The notes below the pieces were generated by a model. It was not told where the DNA came from, did no database searches, and was given only the letters and a program-made list of their open reading frames with translations. DNA of 64,000 nucleotides from Arenicola marina (taxonomy: Eukaryota; Annelida; Polychaeta; Arenicolidae), in NCBI GenBank assembly GCA_964019135.1, contig OZ025257.1:25962352-26026351 (forward strand), read 5' to 3'. Positions 58,001-62,821 of the stretch are shown here, one piece after another. A program made the translations under genes and the position numbers. Position 1 is the first letter of the stretch. Each line of letters begins with the position of its first letter.

Positions 58001-61000
58001 TAAATGAGTTTAATCTTAAAAGTTAATCCTAAAGTAAAGACTTTTGCCTGGTCTGACTGGTATTACTGTATTTTTGTAAATGAATTTCATTTTATGAGTG
58101 CTTGCATTTAATCGTGTTAAATACCAAAGTGATTAAAGTAGTGTTACTGTTTCTTTTAAGTATTTTGAATTGAATCATATTAAATTCAGTACTGGTTAAT
58201 TGGTGTCATCATTTCATTTCAAGTAAAATTGACAAATGCATAATTCAAAGTCATGTTGGCCTAACATTGATCCGCTGGTTTCTTATAGATATTGATGAAA
58301 GGACATTACCGGTATTAAATTAGTAACGTTAGTTGAGTAATGTTTCTTGAGTTAACCTACTGGTAGTTGTACGTCTTATTCTTGAATATACTCGTCATAT
58401 GTCTCCATTAGGCCATCATATGCGGTGACATAATACTATAAACACTTGCTTTCGTGTCAGTCACCATATTGAGGATTAAGGATTTGAAACATTACCAAAC
58501 ATTCAAATCGTTCCCAAAACATATTGTGATTCGCTGCCTGACTGTAACACTTCCCATAACCTGTAGTGGAACATACGATTTCAAATGATTGCGTTTGTAT
58601 AATATATATAACCGTAATATATATATATTTATATATATATATATACTGAAGGATGTACATGTACTAGCCTGACAGTTCAGACGTTACAGTATGACAGTTG
58701 GATAATGTACTGTAACGGTACATTATCCAACTTTCAAACTGTGAGAAAAAAAGTGTTTCGGCCTGAATATGGTAATATGGTGACCGACCCGTAACGTGTA
58801 GCGTTTTGATGATATAACAGGAGCCGGATGGAGACGCGCTGTACGGCGTGGCCGACCTCTACCACAATCCGAACGACTTTATGGAGGTAAACAGCCAGCC
58901 AGCCAGCCCCCCCCCCCCCCCCGCCTCTGGCCCTATCGCCACCCTGCCGCTTGGCCTCTGCGGTGTGGTGCGGAATCTTGCTTCTGTCCCTGCCTTACGC
59001 TCCATACACAAAGCCTATGCTTGTTTTGACGTCTCGGACAACGCTTCTACTAATACCTCCTCTCTATTATCTATATATATATATACAATACTTGTAGGAT
59101 GGTGCCGTATCTTGCATCTGTCCCTCTGTCAAGGTCGTAGTCGCTCTCTTCTGTACCTGTTGCCATGACATAACTCCCGCTCATAACACTGGAAAGAACC
59201 CTGTGCGGTACGGCGTCCGATTTTACTGCCGCGGTCGATCGATGGGCTGCTAAGCTTGTCTTGATAACCCATTTGTTTGTGGTGGGTTTTTGACTGAAAG
59301 TAAAAAAACGGAGCATGCAATTTCAGTCGATGCGATGCGATCAGAGCAGGAAGCCGGGGACGTTAGTTGATTCGCTGGCTCAGAGTTTGTCTTGAGCATC
59401 ACGAAGTATGAAAGTCTAAGTTACATCCCTGGTCGAGAGTTTGCTTAAATGACCATAGAGCATGAACTTGGTGCCGTGAATGGACGCCTTATCCATGACG
59501 ACCTAGACACATGCAACCTCAGTTGGTTCGCTGGCCAAGAGTTTTCTGCGGAGATCGCGAGAATAGGATCCAGCACTAGCACTAGGATAACGTTTGTTTG
59601 CGGTTTGACTTTGAAACATTTAACGAGCAAACAATCTCAGTGGTTTTAACGGCAAATGAATTTGGAATGAAGGAGCATGCACATTCAGTTGGTGCAGTGG
59701 CGCAAGGAAATGTTTGAGACCAAGGAGCATGCAACCTTTGTTGCGTTGATGCCAAAAGTTGTTTTCGGCATTATGAAGCATGTAGTTTGAGTTGATTCGA
59801 TGAGGCAGTACTTGCCCGTTGCCATGGAAAGCGTGTGTCTTGTGGGATGCGCTCACGTGGTGCGATTGGATACGTGTATCTCCTGGAGCTGTCAAGGTTT
59901 TCAATAATCAATACACAGGGCTGTACTGGTGGCTGGGATGCAAATACGATGCAGATGCAGCGCTCGGACGCTAATTCAACACGTAGTCGTCGTTGGTTAA
60001 TGGTTACCAAATGAATAAGAATAAGCTTATGGCATTTAAACACCGGGGGATAGAATGGGTGGAGCCTGTTTTTGTCGTACAATACTGACCCCTTTTTATC
60101 CAATCCTGACTCACCTAGCTGACTGGCCAACCGTCCAGAATCGCATTTGACCCACAGTTCTGACCCCATTTCACCCATATAGTTCTGCCCCCATTTGACC
60201 CACAGTTCTGAGCCCTATTTGATCCATAGCTCTACTCTCATATGACCAAAAGTTCTGAACCCAATTTGCCCTACGGTTCTGACGTTAAGCCGTCCGCTCC
60301 GATATTACATCAGTCCCCGGACGACAGTCCTGCCCCACTGTGACCCACAGTTGTGACCCAGGTGACGGAAGTCCTGACCCGCTCCGTCTTGTTCCAGCAT
60401 TTTCTCCAAACTCGTCGCTGCACATCCGATATTTTGCTGAAGCTGTCTTTAGGTTTCGCTGCTTGCGGGACGCGGTACTTAAGCCCTATTTCTGTGGCGT
60501 ATATCATGTTTTCTCTCGACTTTACTTCCTCGCTTCGCTACGCCGCCAGCCGCCTGACCCTAACGCCATTTATTCTGGGGAAGTCTACACTAATCCAAAC
60601 GAGTTCATCTCCAAGGTAACTACGCAAACAATGAGGAGGTCAAAGTCAATAAGAAAGGCCATATCCTGGCGTACAGGTGGTGTGTCAATCAAAGTAATTT
60701 CAAATAAAACATCCCGACTGGAATCTTTCTAAAAAAAGACACATATTGATGATCTTATAATAAACCATTATTGCTTGGTCTGCATGGAATCACTCGTTGG
60801 ATGCTGTTCAAATGCGCAGACTGACTAACCAGCTCACTGCTTATAATTTCTGCCAGCTACAAGTCACTAATCGCCCTGCCCTGCCCTACTTTTTCCTAAT
60901 TTTTGGTCTCCATCGCAATATTTCAAAGTTTTCTTCAAAATACCTACTTGTTACTGTTTGGTATTTGCTTTACCTGACGCAATTTTAAAATGTGAATTGC

Positions 61001-62821
61001 TGTAAAAGTGTACAGTGTGAAGAGGCAGGTGGATTTTGTGTTTGCGTCATGATGTCTCTTTAAAATCAACGCTGACCTCTGTCCATTTCTTATAAGGAAA
61101 ATACAGGTACAGCTGAGCAGCGTATACGAAATTTGTTTTTTAAATAATATTTTTTTCTCATTTGTCATTTGTCTTTCTGGAATAATGTTGCTACATATGC
61201 TATTCCTACTTTTTATGAGGGTGTGCTGGACAGCCTGTATGTATCTATGTTTGGGAGTTGTTGGTTTTGCGGTACTATTGCGGTAACCGTTCCTGTAGCT
61301 ATTGTATTAATAAATTGGACGTTTATCAACGCATCATTTTATCATTTGGTTACGTTTATTAAACAAGCTGTTAGTTTTTTTCGAGTTATTTTTTTTTAAG
61401 AATCTTTGATGTTTATGTGTTAAACTATTTTTTTCGAGACTGTCTTCTTCGTTTTGATACAATAACCATATATTATACCTGTTTTACCTTTGAATTGCTC
61501 ATATTTTCAACCAGATGAAAGTCATGCAATTTTGCTCCCCGCAAAAAAAGGTAAAGACAATCTGTCTCCATCCCCCGCCGCCATTGGCGCCACCGTCGCT
61601 GACTGTAACCACGTGGTGTTTGTTGGACAGGTGCGCGTGCGCGTGCGCGCTCTGTACGACTACCGCGCTGCGCGAGACGACGAGTTGTCCTTCTGTAAGA
61701 ACGCCATCATCACCAACGTACAGAAAGAGGACGGTGGCTGGTGAGTGCGCCCATCTGCCCCCCCCCCCCAAACTCCCCACCCACCCTCCCTCTCTCCCTG
61801 TGCGGGACGACGAGTTGTCCTTCCGTAAGAACGCCATCATCACCGACGTACGGAAAGAGGACGGTGGCTGGTGAGAGCGCCCATGAAATTAAATGGGAAA
61901 ATGACAATGAAATCTGAAAATGAGGAAACACTGTACCGGCCGGGTTAGGCTATTGTTCATCCTGATGGCGAGAAAGTTTATAGTAGAGTGAATTATACAA
62001 AAATTGACAATAGACATAATGGGTCATTAGACTTGATTTAGTACTGTGATTTTCAATGAAATAACAGTTCGTGTACATGCATGTAACCATGTCTCCCGGA
62101 CCGCCGCCGCCGTCGCAGCCGCCGTCGCCGCAACAACCGTTGTTCTCAGTTGGCGCCACGGCGTTCTTTCCCTCCACCAGGTGGCGCGGTGACTACGGAG
62201 ACAACAAGAATATGTGGTTTCCGTCCAACTACGTGGAGGAGATCCGCGACACGGACGTGGAGCCGGACAAGCCGCTGCTGGGGTCGCTCCAGAAGGACAC
62301 CATGGATCTGCGCGGTGTCACCATCAGTGAGTACCCCCCCCCCCCCACCTACACCCTCCCCCCCACTCTCAGCCGCTGCTGGGGTCGCTCCAGAAGGACA
62401 CCATGGATCTGCGGGGCGCCACCATCAGTGAGTACCCTCCCCACACACACCCCCACCCCCCCCCCCACACACACCACCCCAGCCCCACCCCCCAGCCCCA
62501 CCCCCGCAGCCGCTGCTGGGGTCGCTCCAGAAGGACACCATGGATCTGCGGGGCGTCACCATCAGTGAGTACCCGACCCCCACCTGGCCCCACCTTGGCC
62601 AGGGCGGTGTAGGCTCCGACAGCCTGACCTTTGACCTCCTGACCTCTGACCTCTGACCTTTGTGCGTTGCAGTGCGCCTGGCACCGAGGGGGGACCGCCA
62701 GTACATCTTCCAGATCGAGGGCACCAACCAGCACACCCTAGAGATGGCCGCTGAGTCCGAAGCCGAGATGATGGACTGGATCAGCAAGATCCGCGAGCAG
62801 ACCACCACCGCCATGGCCAAG
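30841..62821 (+). CDS. PLCG: Phospholipase C gamma, downstream copy, first 20 coding exons (3' part outside window)
   Basis: Exons: 30841-31051, 32036-32188, 37013-37151, 37721-37802, 38411-38482, 39965-39987, 40865-40916, 42733-42834, 43682-43797, 44440-44525, 44974-45094, 51068-51236, 51635-51883, 55197-55573, 56007-56144, 57598-57775, 58821-58886 (or 60550-60615), 61631-61740, 62181-62326, 62673-62821. All phases agree, giving 913 codons. Domains: PH (about 20-150), EF-hands (150-290), X box (about 300-445), split PH first half (about 465-515), nSH2 (about 535-640), cSH2 (651-745), SH3 (about 783-840), split PH second half (to about 910). Catalytic residues are kept: His315, Asn316, Glu345, Asp347, His360, Glu394, each exactly 20 less than in human PLCG1. 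SH2 arginines are at 569 and 678. The Y box and C2 lie beyond the right edge. Confidence 0.95.
31350..31740. mobile_element. Fold-back element in intron 1
   Basis: Arms at about 31488-31565 and 31655-31735 pair imperfectly: gtcccatccgggcgtcat with the complement of atggcgcccggattggac, and ctggtgcctgtgaa with ttcacaggcaccag. A half-copy lies at about 53085-53155 in intron 13 (acttgtatatgcgcttg, gtgttttacggagcac). It is probably a MITE family. Confidence 0.7.
32036..32188 (+). CDS. PLCG: PLC-gamma copy 2 exon 2 (PH domain)
   Basis: 153 nt, phase 1 in and phase 1 out. Acceptor ctgtttgcag ends at 32035; donor gtaggt starts at 32189. It encodes [20 protein letters not shown] and [18 protein letters not shown]. 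An internal gggtaaga looks like a donor but is read as Gly-Lys in the family. Confidence 0.93.
32400..32760. mobile_element. Dispersed repeats in intron 2 (G/C-run element and SINE 3' part)
   Basis: 32405-32550 matches 47560-47710 (gttgctctctgaagactt, gtatgttaacatgtatgttg) and ends at tagatccgcc, the end motif of the MITE at 34777. After 32555 comes a tRNA-SINE-like body with ggtttgaaccctgg (box B) and a tail aaaacaccaacccacaac. Confidence 0.65.
32765..33785 (+). repeat. Tandem array of a tRNA 5'-half-like unit (about 18 copies)
   Basis: Units of 52-57 bp read ctccctggtgtagtggttag, then cgcactagaccgcagatcaa and tagatcctgggggc. The ggtgtagtggttagcgc part resembles the D-arm and box A of a tRNA gene. 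No T-arm or box B is visible within a unit. Confidence 0.9.
33786..34760. other. Remainder of intron 2, left part
   Basis: No gene. A lone MITE end (ttttagatccgcccag) lies near 34590. Confidence 0.5.
34777..34928. mobile_element. MITE with CAGGGGCGGATCCAG ends
   Basis: Inverted ends caggggcggatccag and ctggatccgcccctg enclose G/C-run-rich sequence. A direct repeat gccta flanks both sides. Solitary ends of the same family occur at about 32547, 34594, 47087, 47442 and 52788. Confidence 0.75.
35574..35701. mobile_element. hAT-like fold-back MITE, second copy
   Basis: Ends cacaggcaccgtaaa and tttacggtgcctgtg, nearly complementary arms meeting at tattattattata. The 8-base flanks gttctgtg and gctatgtg agree at six positions. 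The end sequence matches the MITE at 23992. Confidence 0.85.
35702..37012. other. Remainder of intron 2, right part
   Basis: A 22-base C run ends near 36932. No gene or named element is seen. Confidence 0.5.
37013..37151 (+). CDS. PLCG: PLC-gamma copy 2 exon 3 (end of PH, start of EF region)
   Basis: 139 nt, phase 1 in and phase 2 out. It encodes [18 protein letters not shown] and [19 protein letters not shown]. Acceptor ctctgtgacag ends at 37012; donor gtcagt starts at 37152. Confidence 0.93.
37268..37400 (+). repeat. 25-bp tandem repeat in intron 3
   Basis: About five degenerate copies of ggattgggtgaggctggttg plus agaaa. It does not include exon sequence. Confidence 0.85.
37721..37802 (+). 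CDS. PLCG: PLC-gamma copy 2 exon 4 (EF-hand region)
   Basis: 82 nt, phase 2 in and phase 0 out. Reads [19 protein letters not shown] then ALREQYQ, matching the family pattern I-x-x-KD-[LI]-K-x-x-L-x-x-V. Acceptor gctctctcag ends at 37720; donor gtaggt starts at 37803. Overlapping frames are open too, but only this phase joins both neighbours. Confidence 0.85.
38411..38482 (+). CDS. PLCG: PLC-gamma copy 2 exon 5 (EF-hand region)
   Basis: 72 nt, phase 0 in and out. Reads [20 protein letters not shown] then FDAA, matching the family's G-D-I-x-Y-x-x-F-x-x-LYR segment. Acceptor ctggttgcag; donor gtgagt. Confidence 0.9.
38920..39348 (+). repeat. Minisatellite in intron 5
   Basis: First about seven units near 33 bp (agaggtgcgcggatgctgcg plus ctaag...), then six units near 30 bp (gagttagaggtgcgctgcgg plus ctgcgctga). 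The two halves look like successive expansions of one ancestor. Confidence 0.9.
39360..39765. mobile_element. Dispersed repeat, copy 1
   Basis: Shares with 46460-46800 the blocks caatgcgcgataat, aactgtatttatacactta and ctggcggatgtttacaaccc, in the same order. Family unknown. Confidence 0.6.
39965..39987 (+). CDS. PLCG: PLC-gamma copy 2 exon 6 (23-nt micro-exon)
   Basis: Reads EFEKHFQ plus two bases and ends at gtaact. Acceptor tcattgcag. It is the only open joining between exons 5 and 7: phase 0 in, phase 2 out. It forms part of the EF-hand region. Confidence 0.75.
40385..40500. repeat. Tandem TGTAGAGC palindromic repeat in intron 6
   Basis: About four units near 30 bp containing tgtagagcagcaaccagctc or close variants. 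Each unit can form a small hairpin (tgtagag with ctctaca). Confidence 0.85.
40865..40916 (+). CDS. PLCG: PLC-gamma copy 2 exon 7 (EF-hand region)
   Basis: 52 nt, phase 2 in and phase 0 out. Reads [18 protein letters not shown], matching the conserved S-L-x-[DE]-F-Q-x-FL. Acceptor tactatttcag; donor gtaagt. Confidence 0.92.
41985..42645 (+). repeat. Pyrimidine-rich degenerate repeat in intron 7
   Basis: About 650 bases built from variants of gacctcttcgttt and gacctctttgtcttggctt, ending shortly before the exon 8 acceptor. It forms a very long polypyrimidine region. Confidence 0.9.
42733..42834 (+). CDS. PLCG: PLC-gamma copy 2 exon 8 (EF-hand to X-box linker)
   Basis: 102 nt, phase 0 in and out. 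Reads [20 protein letters not shown] then GLYFTKQE, matching the family pattern F-[ML]-x-SFL-x-DP-x-RE. Acceptor is tag; donor gtcggt is weak. Confidence 0.92.
42857..43704 (+). repeat. Junction-spanning minisatellite at the acceptor of exon 9 (18 copies before the real exon)
   Basis: Units of 43 or 45 bp: tactgcttacag (acceptor) then ttcatggactacctgttttc (first exon bases), then acgatgtgt. The last unit is the true junction at 43681/43682. All copies keep cag or an equivalent. Confidence 0.95.
43682..43797 (+). CDS. PLCG: PLC-gamma copy 2 exon 9 (X box, catalytic His)
   Basis: 116 nt, phase 0 in and phase 2 out. Reads [15 protein letters not shown] and [14 protein letters not shown]. The SSHN motif carries catalytic His315 and calcium ligand Asn316. 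The start is set by the only copy of the repeat that continues into coding sequence. Confidence 0.95.
43812..44095. mobile_element. Dispersed repeat, copy in intron 9
   Basis: Shares with 51985-52215 the blocks tatgttctgt, gtcaaataagtatatt, gtgtgatgtcgaccgcgg, tcactaggacg and ttgaaattgttttt, in order. Both copies start within 110 bases after an exon donor. Confidence 0.75.
44245..44315 (+). mobile_element. tRNA-like sequence, probable SINE head
   Basis: gggttagctcagcatgtagtg gives a box A and gtctgttcaattctt a poor box B. Arms pair too weakly for a working tRNA. Confidence 0.4.
44440..44525 (+). CDS. PLCG: PLC-gamma copy 2 exon 10 (X box)
   Basis: 86 nt, phase 2 in and phase 1 out. Reads [16 protein letters not shown] and GCRCIE, with calcium ligand Glu345. 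Acceptor cggttgtag; donor gtgagt. Confidence 0.95.
44974..45094 (+). CDS. PLCG: PLC-gamma copy 2 exon 11 (X box, second catalytic His)
   Basis: 121 nt, phase 1 in and phase 2 out. Reads [18 protein letters not shown] then [18 protein letters not shown]. Asp347 and His360 lie here. Acceptor tgttttcag; donor gtaagt. Confidence 0.95.
45430..45525 (+). repeat. 45-bp tandem duplication in intron 11
   Basis: gtcgcctattccgcatatga and its near-copy, each followed by tcttaacatgt. Confidence 0.85.
46460..46800. mobile_element. Dispersed repeat, copy 2
   Basis: Matches 39360-39765 (gggcgataatcaaagtaact, ctggcggaagtttacaaaaa, cccatgccccct). Confidence 0.6.
46965..47075 (+). pseudogene. THAP-domain 5' fragment with TATA-like box
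   Basis: ATG at 47008 opens [20 protein letters not shown] with the C-x4-C start of a THAP domain, then runs into a G-rich MITE-like region. A cctatatatatagc stretch lies 25-35 bases upstream. It is probably the broken 5' end of a THAP-type transposase gene. Confidence 0.55.
47085..47730. mobile_element. Cluster of GGCGGATC-ended MITE pieces with G/C runs
   Basis: Ends at 47087 (gggcggatccagg) and 47442 (caggggcggatctagg). The 47560-47710 part matches intron 2 at 32405-32550. Confidence 0.6.
47935..49190. repeat. Two direct copies of a dispersed repeat about 1.05 kb apart
   Basis: 47960-48115 and 49015-49180 share cgcgataacgaggctc, aaaattgtgacgtcag and gcgcaaaaccacgga-type blocks. Between them lies a cluster of atcagagatcaga repeats (48368-48520). 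Confidence 0.65.
49500..49918. repeat. 15-bp GC-rich minisatellite in intron 11
   Basis: About 28 units of the type gcggtcgtcatcgcg or gacggtcgtcctcgc. The unit length is a multiple of three, so frames stay open on both strands (VVIAA/TVV on plus, RRDDD on minus). No exon signals, so treated as non-coding. Confidence 0.92.
50810..50945 (+). repeat. 34-bp tandem repeat with donor-like core in intron 11
   Basis: Four units of gacgtcacagagtgagtaat followed by taaaccccgcctgg. Each carries acaga|gtgagtaa, a good donor-like string. Confidence 0.9.
51068..51236 (+). CDS. PLCG: PLC-gamma copy 2 exon 12 (end of X box)
   Basis: 169 nt, phase 2 in and phase 0 out. Reads [19 protein letters not shown] and [14 protein letters not shown]; Glu394 is the last calcium ligand. 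Acceptor cttgccgccag; donor gtaggc. Confidence 0.95.
51635..51883 (+). CDS. PLCG: PLC-gamma copy 2 exon 13 (first half of split PH)
   Basis: 249 nt, phase 0 in and out. Reads [20 protein letters not shown] then [15 protein letters not shown] and an acidic run DEEEEEG. This half-PH pairs with the half encoded by exons 19-20. Acceptor tatgttgcag; donor gtaaac. Confidence 0.95.
51985..52215. mobile_element. Dispersed repeat, copy in intron 13
   Basis: Matches 43812-44095 (gtcaaataagtatattctgt, gtgtgatttcgaccgcga, tcactaggacgtccgcgc). Confidence 0.75.
52216..53080. other. Remainder of intron 13, left part
   Basis: G-rich loosely repeated sequence at 52325-52510 and a MITE end near 52788. No gene. 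Confidence 0.5.
53085..53836. repeat. MITE half-copy and C-rich repeats
   Basis: 53085-53155 matches one arm of the fold-back at 31655-31735. 53160-53440 is a strand-biased pyrimidine-rich run of ccgccgtcc-type units. 53600-53820 holds about two degenerate units with ccaccgctggacgccacg. Confidence 0.6.
53837..55245 (+). repeat. Junction-spanning 83-bp minisatellite at the acceptor of exon 14 (16 copies before the real exon)
   Basis: Acceptor ends recur from 53869 and then every 83 bp (the first interval is 82) up to the true one at 55196. Each unit holds 34 intron-like bases (including gatatatatttgtgtgtttg and tatcag) and 49 exon-like bases (cagaaccggccggagtccga through tggtttcacg). Copies differ by a few substitutions. 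Confidence 0.97.
55197..55573 (+). CDS. PLCG: PLC-gamma copy 2 exon 14 (nSH2 domain)
   Basis: 377 nt, phase 0 in and phase 2 out. Reads [43 protein letters not shown] and [24 protein letters not shown] Arg569 is the phosphotyrosine-binding residue. The first 49 bases recur upstream 16 times. Donor gtgagt. Confidence 0.96.
55680..55825 (+). repeat. 22-bp tandem repeat in intron 14
   Basis: Six units of tttgtttaatatagatttag plus ca. Confidence 0.93.
56007..56144 (+). CDS. PLCG: PLC-gamma copy 2 exon 15 (first half of cSH2)
   Basis: 138 nt, phase 2 in and phase 2 out. Reads [19 protein letters not shown] and [10 protein letters not shown]; Arg678 binds phosphotyrosine. Acceptor tttaag is weak. 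Donor gtcagt is the first of a long array. Confidence 0.93.
56125..57065 (+). repeat. Junction-spanning minisatellite at the donor of exon 15 (about two dozen copies)
   Basis: Units of 22, 35 and 45 bp are built from cgccgtctccttcag (exon end) then gtcagtacgccaag (intron start), with inserted tctgccagtctcagta. The first unit is the true junction at 56144/56145. Confidence 0.95.
57063..57255 (+). mobile_element. tRNA-derived SINE (family A), 5'-truncated copy
   Basis: Begins inside the tRNA-like part (gtggttcaagctccgctgtg), has the family body, and ends in taccaaccaaccaaccaacc. Sense orientation in intron 15, between a donor array and an acceptor array. Confidence 0.88.
57235..57610 (+). repeat. 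Junction-spanning repeat at the acceptor of exon 16 (3 copies before the real exon)
   Basis: Acceptors ttccattcag at 57329, 57418 and 57519 precede the true one at 57597. Each is followed by agtggagggta, resembling the exon start, and by aaccaaccaacc taken from the SINE tail. Tracts of cattttcattttcatttt separate them. Confidence 0.9.
57598..57775 (+). CDS. PLCG: PLC-gamma copy 2 exon 16 (second half of cSH2)
   Basis: 178 nt, phase 2 in and phase 0 out. Reads [20 protein letters not shown] then [20 protein letters not shown], matching the family closely. Donor gtgagt at 57776. Confidence 0.96.
57776..58820 (+). other. Intron 16
   Basis: A short duplication ccccgggctctttgctgcg near 57786-57830 and a TA microsatellite near 58612-58645. 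Near 58696-58736 an inverted repeat (ttggataatgtactgt with cggtacattatccaa). No other gene signal. Confidence 0.6.
58821..58886 (+). CDS. PLCG: PLC-gamma copy 2 exon 17A (cSH2-SH3 linker, alternative)
   Basis: 66 nt, phase 0-0, 22 codons: [18 protein letters not shown] then DFME. Acceptor gatataacag; donor gtaaac. The start EPD-x-x-ALY matches the vertebrate linker, and LYHNP lies where the activating tyrosine of the family sits (FY-V-E-A-NP in PLCG1). Exon 17B (60550) encodes the same stretch. Probably one or the other is used. Confidence 0.88.
58887..60549 (+). other. Intron between the alternative linker exons
   Basis: 1.66 kb. A C run at about 58908-58922 follows ccagccagccagcc. At 60115-60360 cacagttctgaccc-type degenerate repeats occur. 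No pairing element regulating exon choice could be identified by eye. Confidence 0.6.
60550..60615 (+). CDS. PLCG: PLC-gamma copy 2 exon 17B (cSH2-SH3 linker, alternative)
   Basis: 66 nt, phase 0-0, 22 codons: [19 protein letters not shown] then ISK. Acceptor ctacgccgccag after a long pyrimidine stretch; donor gtaact. Same length, phase and Tyr pattern as 17A but different residues around both tyrosines. Including both exons would also keep frame (44 residues). Confidence 0.82.
60616..61630 (+). other. Intron 17
   Basis: AT-rich, no repeat array or gene recognised. Confidence 0.6.
61631..61740 (+). CDS. PLCG: PLC-gamma copy 2 exon 18 (SH3, first part)
   Basis: 110 nt, phase 0 in and phase 2 out. 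Reads [20 protein letters not shown] then [19 protein letters not shown] is the SH3 ligand-groove motif. Acceptor tgttggacag; donor gtgagt. Confidence 0.95.
61671..61880 (+). repeat. Duplication of the exon 18 end with its donor
   Basis: 61800-61880 repeats the last 70 or so exon bases and the donor (ggtggctg|gtgagagcgccc), 130 bp downstream of the real donor. The copy stays open and changes Cys to Arg, Asn to Asp and Gln to Arg. No AG acceptor is visible directly before it. Confidence 0.92.
62181..62326 (+). CDS. PLCG: PLC-gamma copy 2 exon 19 (SH3 end, second half of split PH begins)
   Basis: 146 nt, phase 2 in and phase 1 out. Reads [20 protein letters not shown] then [19 protein letters not shown] and PSNY are SH3 landmarks. 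Acceptor cctccaccag; donor gtgagt. Confidence 0.95.
62267..62572 (+). repeat. Exon 19 end plus donor in three copies
   Basis: The 55 bases ccgctgctggggtcgctcca through accatca|gtgagt recur at 62373-62427 and 62510-62564. Both extra copies are preceded by cag or ctcag, so each looks like a small 55-nt exon with acceptor and donor. 55 is not a multiple of three. Confidence 0.95.
62673..62821 (+). CDS. PLCG: PLC-gamma copy 2 exon 20 (second half of split PH)
   Basis: 149 nt, phase 1 in and phase 0 out. Reads [19 protein letters not shown] and [18 protein letters not shown]. The DW-x-x-KIRE ending is typical of the family's split PH. Acceptor gcgttgcag; donor gtgagt is the first of a long array. 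The next exon (Y box) is beyond the window. Confidence 0.95.

Noticed and set aside
58821-58886. Loss of the activating tyrosine of PLC-gamma in the linker exons
   Set aside because: An ungapped alignment puts Phe at that position, but both exons have [LV]-Y-x-NP, which matches the family tyrosine context better.
82-62821. One single PLC-gamma gene across the window
   Set aside because: The C2 domain and stop (82-3895) lie before the PH start (30841) on the same strand, so these must be two genes or two alleles in series.
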